Source: Burkholderiales bacterium
GTDB taxonomy: Bacteria; Pseudomonadota; Gammaproteobacteria; Burkholderiales; Burkholderiaceae_C
Assembly: GCA_016223165.1 (NCBI GenBank)
Contig: JACRPO010000001.1
Span: 310,001-374,000 of the forward strand
DNA: 64,000 nucleotides
Direction: 5' to 3'
Part shown: positions 59,250 through 64,000 of the stretch, piece by piece
Numbering within the stretch: position 1 is the first letter of the stretch
Layout of the letters: every line of letters begins with the position of its first letter
Translations under genes and position numbers: made by a program
The notes under the pieces: model-generated
The model's database searches: none
Told to the model about the DNA's origin: nothing
What the model saw: the letters and a program-made list of their open reading frames with translations, nothing else

Positions 59250-60145
59250 GATGCGGTTTCCTCCATCAGTTCGGTCACGGCGCGCGCCATCGGTTCGGCG
59301 ACGCTGATCTCGTTGGATGCGTGTGGCACCGTGTCGCAGGTCAGCACGCGGGCAGGCCTGGTGGCCAGCAGTTCCTCGTAGGCGCCGGGCGCGAACAGCG
59401 CATGCACGCCGATGCACAGGGGTGCCGGCAGGCCGACGCGCCGCACGCTCGCAACCGCCTGGACCATGGTGCGCGCGCTCGACACGATGTCGTCGATCAG
59501 CACCGGCTGGCGGTCGCGCCAGGCCGACACGTCGGGCAGGCTGACTTCAACGTCGCGGTCGCCGCGGCGGATCTTCTGCAGCACCGTCCAGGGCACGTTT
59601 GCGCGGGCTGCGACCTCCGCGACCCACTGTTCGCTCTCCGAGTCGGGGCCGATCAACAGCGGGCGTTCGACCTGGGCTGAGATCCAGCGGGCGATCAACG
59701 GCGCGGTGTGCACGGTGCGCGTCGGGATGCGGTAGATCTCGTCGAGTGCGTGGTAGCGGTGCAGGTGCGGATCGGCTGTGGCGAGCCCGTCGAAAGCGCT
59801 CGACAGCAGCGCGGCATAGCTGCGCGAGGTCACCGCCTCGCCGGCATGGAAGCGGCGGTCCTGCCGCAGGTAGGCGAGGTAAGGCGCCGCCAGCAGCACC
59901 TTCGCCGCGCCGAGGTCGCGCGCCGCGTCGGCTGCGAACAGCAGCGGCAAGGTCTTCTCGTCGGGCCGCGCGAGGCTGCAGGCGAGCACCACGGTCCGGC
60001 CTGTGACGTCGGCGTCCAGGCGGACCAGCGACTCGCCGTCCGGGAAGCGGTGCAGTGCCAGCGAGGCACGCTCGGATTGCAGCGCGCGCACGAGCCGGTC
60101 GGCGAAGGTCTCGTCGCCGGGCAGATGGAAGACGATCGGCTTCAA
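59246..60145 (-). CDS. Ribose-phosphate pyrophosphokinase-like enzyme
   Basis: 299 residues, slightly shorter than housekeeping PRPP synthases. The type I layout is present: F-P-D-G-E near 35, the flexible-loop region Y-L-R-Q-D-R-R-F near 92, and the PRPP loop L-I-D-D-I-V-S-S-A-R-T-M near 215. It would make PRPP from ribose 5-phosphate and ATP. Sequence divergence at the allosteric side suggests a non-housekeeping variant. Overlap of four bases with the phosphorylase gene upstream ties the two in one pathway. Confidence 0.88.
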
Positions 60146-61668
60146 GAGTCCTCCGAGAGCCGGAAGACGGCAGGCCGCGACGCGACGTACTGCAGCGCAT
60201 ACGCCAGTTCACCCGGGGCTTGGGCGTGCAGGGTGAACAGGGGCTGGCCGCGTCGCACCGTCTCGCCCAGGCGCACATGCACCTCGACGCCGGCCGCGGG
60301 CGCCTTCGGGGCGCCGGCGAGCTTGGCCGCCCGCGAGAGCACCCGGTTGTCGACCGCCGTGACACGGCCCGGCGATGGCGCCTCGACGATCTGCCGGTGC
60401 GCCGCGATCGGCACCTCGCGCAGGCCGCCCTGGGCCTCGCAGATGGCGGCGAACTTCGCCCAGGCCCGTCCGTCGGCGAGGACCTCGGTCGCCAGGCGCA
60501 GGCCGTCACCCGGCGGCGCGGCGCCGCCGAGCTCGAGGACGTCGGCGGCCAGACGCAGCGCGCGCTGCCGCAGATCGTCCGGCGCATCGGCCTGGCGATG
60601 CAGCACGGCCAGCACGTCGCGCGCCTCCAATGCCGGGCCGATGCCACGCCCGACCGGTTGCAGGCCATCGGTGATGCGCAGGGCGACCTGCAATCCGACG
60701 GCGCGGCCGACCTCGACGAGCCGGCGTCCGAGCGTCTGTGCCGCCTCGGCGCTGCGCACCTTGGCGGTCGGCCCCACCGGCAGGTCGATCAGCACATGGG
60801 TCGATCCCGCCGCCGCCTTCTTGGACAGCACGGAGGCGACCAGCTGTCCCTCGCTGTCGAGGTCCAGCGGGCGCTCGACACGGATCAGGATGTCGTCGGC
60901 CGGGCTCAGCCGGACCGAGCCACCCCAGACGATGCACGCGCCGGTGCGCTCGACGGTGCGTCGCATCGCGGCGATGTCCAGATCGACCGGGGCGAGCACC
61001 TCCATGGTGTCGGCGGTGCCTGCGGGGGAGGTGATCGCGCGCGACGAGGTCTTGGGCATCGTCAGTCCGCAGGCGGCGACGATCGGCACGACCAGCAGCG
61101 TCGTGCGGTTGCCGGGCAGGCCGCCGACACAGTGCTTGTCCACCACCGTGTCGCGGCCCCAGTCCAGCCGTTCGCCGGCGTCGACCATCGCCCGCGTCAG
61201 CGAGACGGTCTCGTCGAGGTCGAGACGGTCGCCCGCGCAGGCGGTGATGAAGGCGGCCAGATGCAGGTCGGAGTAGCGACCGGCGGCGATGTCGCCGATG
61301 ACGGCATGGAAGGCTCCGGCATCGAGGCGGTGGCCGTAGACCTTCGCGCGCACATGGCTCAGCGAGTCGAGCGTCGGCGCGTGCGACACCCGCAGCGGCG
61401 CACCCTCGGGTGGCTGCAGGACGGCCCAGGCCGACTCCGACAGCCCGGCTTCGCCTTCGGCGAGCCAGTCGCCTTCGACGACGTTCAGCGTCGCGAGGAC
61501 GTGGCGCTCGCCGAACGTCAGCTGAACCCGGGCCTGGGCCGCGAAGCCCTCGGAGCGGCAAACCGCGCAGTCGCGGCGCATGTAGACGACCGGCTCCTGG
61601 TAGGTGTCGACCCCGATCCGGCGGGCGTGCATGGTGTCCGGGGATCGGCTCTCGTGTTCGTGGGTCAT
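60142..61668 (-). CDS. AMP phosphorylase / thymidine phosphorylase-family enzyme
   Basis: 508 residues, longer than E. coli DeoA (440) because of an N-terminal domain of about 80 residues, as in archaeal AMP phosphorylase. Motifs: D-K-H-C-V-G-G-L-P-G-N near 177, the phosphate-binding T-S-S-R-A-I-T-S-P-A-G-T-A-D near 205, and a C-terminal domain with P-S-P-G-R-V. This supports phosphorolysis of AMP or nucleosides giving ribose-1,5-bisphosphate or ribose-1-phosphate. The PRPP-synthase-like gene overlaps downstream, so the released sugar phosphate could be recycled. Substrate is inferred. Confidence 0.87.
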   Translation of the reverse strand: MTHEHESRSPDTMHARRIGVDTYQEPVVYMRRDCAVCRSEGFAAQARVQLTFGERHVLATLNVVEGDWLAEGEAGLSESAWAVLQPPEGAPLRVSHAPTLDSLSHVRAKVYGHRLDAGAFHAVIGDIAAGRYSDLHLAAFITACAGDRLDLDETVSLTRAMVDAGERLDWGRDTVVDKHCVGGLPGNRTTLLVVPIVAACGLTMPKTSSRAITSPAGTADTMEVLAPVDLDIAAMRRTVERTGACIVWGGSVRLSPADDILIRVERPLDLDSEGQLVASVLSKKAAAGSTHVLIDLPVGPTAKVRSAEAAQTLGRRLVEVGRAVGLQVALRITDGLQPVGRGIGPALEARDVLAVLHRQADAPDDLRQRALRLAADVLELGGAAPPGDGLRLATEVLADGRAWAKFAAICEAQGGLREVPIAAHRQIVEAPSPGRVTAVDNRVLSRAAKLAGAPKAPAAGVEVHVRLGETVRRGQPLFTLHAQAPGELAYALQYVASRPAVFRLSEDS

Positions 61669-61678
61669 GGCCGCTCCG

Positions 61679-63037
61679 TCATGCCAGCTCCACGGCTTCG
61701 AGGTAGTCGGGCACGCGGCAGGGCCAGCCGAGCTCGCGCTCGATGCGCGAGCGCATGGCGTCGGCCGCCGCCGGCTCGCCGTGCGTCACGAAGGTCTGCG
61801 TCGGCGGTGCTTCGAAGCCACGCAGCCACTGCAGGATCTCGCCGGCGTCGGCGTGCGCTGACAGGCTGTCCAGCGATGCCACCTCGGCGTGGATCGGCAC
61901 CTCCTCGCCGTGCATGCGCACCGAGGTGGCGCCGTGCAGGATGGCCGCGCCGCGCGTGCCGCCGGCCTGGTAGCCCGCGAACAGGATCGTGTTGCGGCGG
62001 TCGGGCGCGAAGGCCTTCAGGTGGTGCACGACCCGCCCGCCGGTGGCCATGCCGCTGGCGGAGATGATGACCATCGGCCCGCGCCGCGCGCTCAGCGCCC
62101 GCGAGTCGTCGGGCTTGTTGACGATCGTCGCCGCATGGCACATGGCCTCGCACTGCTCGGGGCTCAGCCGGTGCTCGTCGCGGTGCGCGTGGTAGATGCG
62201 CGTCGCGTCGGTGGCCATCGGGCTGTCGAGATAGACGGGCAGGTGGTGGATGACCCCTCGCTCCTTGAGCAGGTGGATGCAGTACATCAGGTTCTGCGCG
62301 CGGCCGACGGCAAATGCCGGGATGACGACGACACCGCCGCGAGCGGCGGTGCGGTTGATGACCTCGCCGAGCTTCGTCAGCGGGTCGCTCGCCTCGTGCT
62401 GACGGTCGCCGTAGGTCGACTCGACGACCGCGTAGTCGGCACCCGGGACGCGCGCCGGAGCGACCAGGACCAGATCGTTCGGGCGGCCGATGTCGCCGGA
62501 AAACAGGATGGACCGGCGGCCGTCGTCGACGCGCACGAAGGCCGAGCCCAGCATGTGGCCGGACGGGTCCATGCGGGCCTGCAGCCCGGGCACAGGGCTC
62601 CATGCCGTGCCGAACGGTCGCGGCGCGAACTGCTTCAGGCAACGCTCGGCGTCTTCGCGCGTGTACAGAGGCAGGGCGGGCTTGTGCTTGGAGTAGCCGT
62701 GCCGGTTGGCGTACTCGGCCTCCTCCTCCTGGAGATGGCCGCTGTCGGGCAGCAGGATGCGGCACAGCTCGTAGGTCGCCTCCGAGCAGTAGACCTTGCC
62801 CTTGAAGCCCTGGCGGGCGAGCAGCGGCACGTAGCCGCTGTGGTCGATGTGGGCGTGCGTCAGCACGATCGCACCGATGTCGGCGGCCGGTACGGGCATC
62901 GGCGCCCAGTTGCGCAGCCGCAGCTGCTTGAAGCCCTGGAACAGGCCGCAGTCGACGAGCAGCGTCGCGCCCTGATGGCGCAGCAGGTACTTGGACCCGG
63001 TGACGGTGCCGGTGGCGCCGAGGAATTGCAGTTGCAT
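61679..63037 (-). CDS. MBL-fold/beta-CASP RNA-processing hydrolase (YSH1/CPSF-like)
   Basis: 452 residues; AAGGAGA upstream of the ATG at 63037. The start M-Q-L-Q-F-L-G-A-T-G-T-V-T-G-S, metal site T-H-A-H-I-D-H-S-G near 60, D-P-S-G-H-M-L-G near 158, beta-CASP P-A-F-A-V-G-R-A-Q near 249 and the motif S-A-H-A-D near 400 identify a bacterial RNA-specificity MBL exonuclease/endonuclease. It would degrade or process RNA to nucleotides that the downstream phosphorylase could use. Gap of 10 bases to that gene, same strand. Confidence 0.93.
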   Translation of the reverse strand: MQLQFLGATGTVTGSKYLLRHQGATLLVDCGLFQGFKQLRLRNWAPMPVPAADIGAIVLTHAHIDHSGYVPLLARQGFKGKVYCSEATYELCRILLPDSGHLQEEEAEYANRHGYSKHKPALPLYTREDAERCLKQFAPRPFGTAWSPVPGLQARMDPSGHMLGSAFVRVDDGRRSILFSGDIGRPNDLVLVAPARVPGADYAVVESTYGDRQHEASDPLTKLGEVINRTAARGGVVVIPAFAVGRAQNLMYCIHLLKERGVIHHLPVYLDSPMATDATRIYHAHRDEHRLSPEQCEAMCHAATIVNKPDDSRALSARRGPMVIISASGMATGGRVVHHLKAFAPDRRNTILFAGYQAGGTRGAAILHGATSVRMHGEEVPIHAEVASLDSLSAHADAGEILQWLRGFEAPPTQTFVTHGEPAAADAMRSRIERELGWPCRVPDYLEAVELA

Positions 63038-63059
63038 GGCGTCTCCTTGGGGTGTGTGT

Positions 63060-63557
63060 TCAGAGCAAGACCGGTGCGTCCGGCAACTCGTTGCGATCGC
63101 CGGGCGTGATCGGGAAATGGCGAGCCAGCAGCTGCGTGACCGCCTCGATGCCGTGCACTGCGCCGCGGCCGAAGTCGCCGGCACCGAAGTGCGTTTCCAT
63201 TCCGCGGCAGATCGCAGACCAGGTTTCAGCGCCGGCCTTGGCGTGGATGCCGCGGTCGGCGACGATCTCGACGCGGCGGTCCGCGAGCAGCACGTAGATC
63301 AGCACGCCGGTGTTGTGCTCGGTGTCCCAGACGTGCAGCTGCGCGAAGAGCTCGACGGCTCGCTCGCGCGCCGTCTGGCCACGCAGCAGCGGCAGCCCGT
63401 CGAGAGAGCCTTCGACGACGAACCGGAGCTCGCCCGCATGGGTGGTTTCGCTCGCGGCGATCGCCTGCTCGATCGAGCGCAGCGCCGACGCGGGAAAGGC
63501 GCGACGCACTTGCGCCGAGGTCACCGCGAGGTGGCGCAGGAGTCGTGCGAGATCCAT
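63060..63557 (-). CDS. TPM-domain protein (TLP18.3/Psb32-like), soluble
   Basis: 165 residues from the ATG at 63557; a GTG at 63566 overlaps the neighbour's stop and is the alternative. The TPM core is visible: S-I-E-Q-A-I-A-A-S-E near 28, R-A-V-E-L-F-A-Q-L-H-V-W-D-T-E near 65-78, G-V-L-I-Y-V-L-L-A-D-R-R-V-E-I-V-A-D-R-G near 83-102. No signal peptide or membrane segment. TPM proteins are linked to phosphatase-like activity or membrane-protein repair. It directly follows the membrane-anchored TPM gene. Confidence 0.88.
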   Translation of the reverse strand: MDLARLLRHLAVTSAQVRRAFPASALRSIEQAIAASETTHAGELRFVVEGSLDGLPLLRGQTARERAVELFAQLHVWDTEHNTGVLIYVLLADRRVEIVADRGIHAKAGAETWSAICRGMETHFGAGDFGRGAVHGIEAVTQLLARHFPITPGDRNELPDAPVLL

Positions 63558-63559
63558 GC

Positions 63560-64000
63560 TCACCACCTGCCGGAGGCACCGCCTCCGCCAAAACCACCGC
63601 CGCCACCGCTGAACCCGCCGCCACCGCCAAAGCCGCCGCCACGGTGCCCGCCGCGTCCGTACATGCCGCCGTGGCCGCCCATGCCGATGCCCAGCAGCGT
63701 GACGAAGAAGCCGGTCAGGCCGGCAGCGGCCGCGACGGCCAGCGTGCCGAGCGCGAACCAGGCCACGGCGCCCAGCACGCCGCCGACGGCCAGGGCCCCG
63801 GGCACACGGCCCAGCACCTGCCGCAACACGCCGCCGAGCACCAGCGCGACGATGAACAGCACGGGCCAGCCTTGTCCAAGGCCGTCGTCGGCGGCTGCCG
63901 GGCCGCGCCGCGCCGGCGGCGGCAGGGCCTCGCCATCGAGGACGCGAACGATCTGATCGAGGCCCGTGGTGAGGCCTCCATAGAAGTCGCCCTGCCGGAA
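63560..64000 (-). CDS. TPM-domain membrane protein, 5' end outside window
   Basis: The frame is open to the right edge, so only the C-terminal 146 residues are seen: the end of a TPM domain (Y-G-G-L-T-T-G-L-D-Q-I-V-R-V-L near 10-25), an Arg/Pro/Ala linker, two membrane segments (V-L-F-I-V-A-L-V-L and A-W-F-A-L-G-T-L-A-V-A-A-A-A-G), and a Gly-rich tail ending G-G-G-A-S-G-R-W. This is the usual layout of TPM_phosphatase membrane proteins. Only three bases separate its stop and the next start. The operon promoter is beyond the window. Confidence 0.88.
   Translation of the reverse strand, partial: FRQGDFYGGLTTGLDQIVRVLDGEALPPPARRGPAAADDGLGQGWPVLFIVALVLGGVLRQVLGRVPGALAVGGVLGAVAWFALGTLAVAAAAGLTGFFVTLLGIGMGGHGGMYGRGGHRGGGFGGGGGFSGGGGGFGGGGASGRW

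Overview
The window is GC-rich DNA, densely packed with genes. It looks like a chromosomal segment of a Burkholderiales betaproteobacterium, probably from the Rubrivivax/Leptothrix/Methylibium neighbourhood. This is inferred from the betaproteobacterial porin at 25161-26198, the DUF4148-like secreted protein, the style of the copper genes, and a tRNA-Gly with an encoded CCA end. I see no rRNA, CRISPR array, transposase, integrase or phage gene.

1-17 kb is a mixed, mostly chromosomal region. It holds two GT4 glycosyltransferases and a beta-helix lipoprotein (an exopolysaccharide locus cut by the window edge), tRNA-Gly(CCC), a degenerate GGDEF protein, a tyrosine phosphatase and a PLD-like protein. 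An OmpR-type regulator, two small alpha/beta-barrel or NTF2-like proteins, a Crp/Fnr regulator divergent from a Tat-exported molybdo-oxidoreductase with its 2Fe-2S subunit, and a DevBCA-type ABC exporter follow. Short minisatellites recur at gene ends here.

17-26 kb is regulatory. An ArsR-rhodanese fusion is followed by an MFS gene, two heavy-metal two-component systems point at each other, and a Sel1-repeat protein precedes the second regulator-kinase pair. A porin and a three-repeat secreted protein follow.

26-35.5 kb is a copper-handling operon on the + strand: TolC-like lipoprotein, Tat-exported multicopper oxidase, a CheR-like methyltransferase, cupredoxin, DUF411 protein, two CusF-like proteins, a membrane protein, cytochrome c and small exported proteins. 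Three promoters (Sel1/RR/HK operon, repeat protein, copper operon) share a CusR/CopR-like box exactly 33 nt upstream of a -10-like hexamer, which defines a local regulon.

35.5-53.5 kb starts with a perfect FNR/Anr box at canonical class II spacing and continues on the + strand. It carries small metal-related proteins, an HMA chaperone, a DUF3141 PHA-synthase-like hydrolase, FabI, a single polypeptide joining acetate kinase to PduL phosphotransacylase, an MFS carrier, a YHS-containing copper ATPase and FtsH. A Lol-like envelope transport module follows: LolA-like protein, ABC ATPase, an internally duplicated 833-residue permease and an outer-membrane barrel. I read this as a low-oxygen survival and copper-stress island that makes ATP from acetyl-CoA and remodels the envelope.

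53.5-64 kb is a minus-strand gene train entering from beyond the right edge: two TPM proteins, an MBL/beta-CASP nuclease, an AMP/thymidine phosphorylase, a PRPP-synthase-like enzyme, a DegS-like protease, membrane proteins, a methyltransferase, a D-2-hydroxyacid dehydrogenase, a frameshifted small gene, and DUF302, SHOCT and YdjM-like proteins. Nearly all neighbours overlap by 1-4 bases or are separated by short gaps, so this is probably one or a few operons for RNA/nucleotide salvage and envelope quality control.
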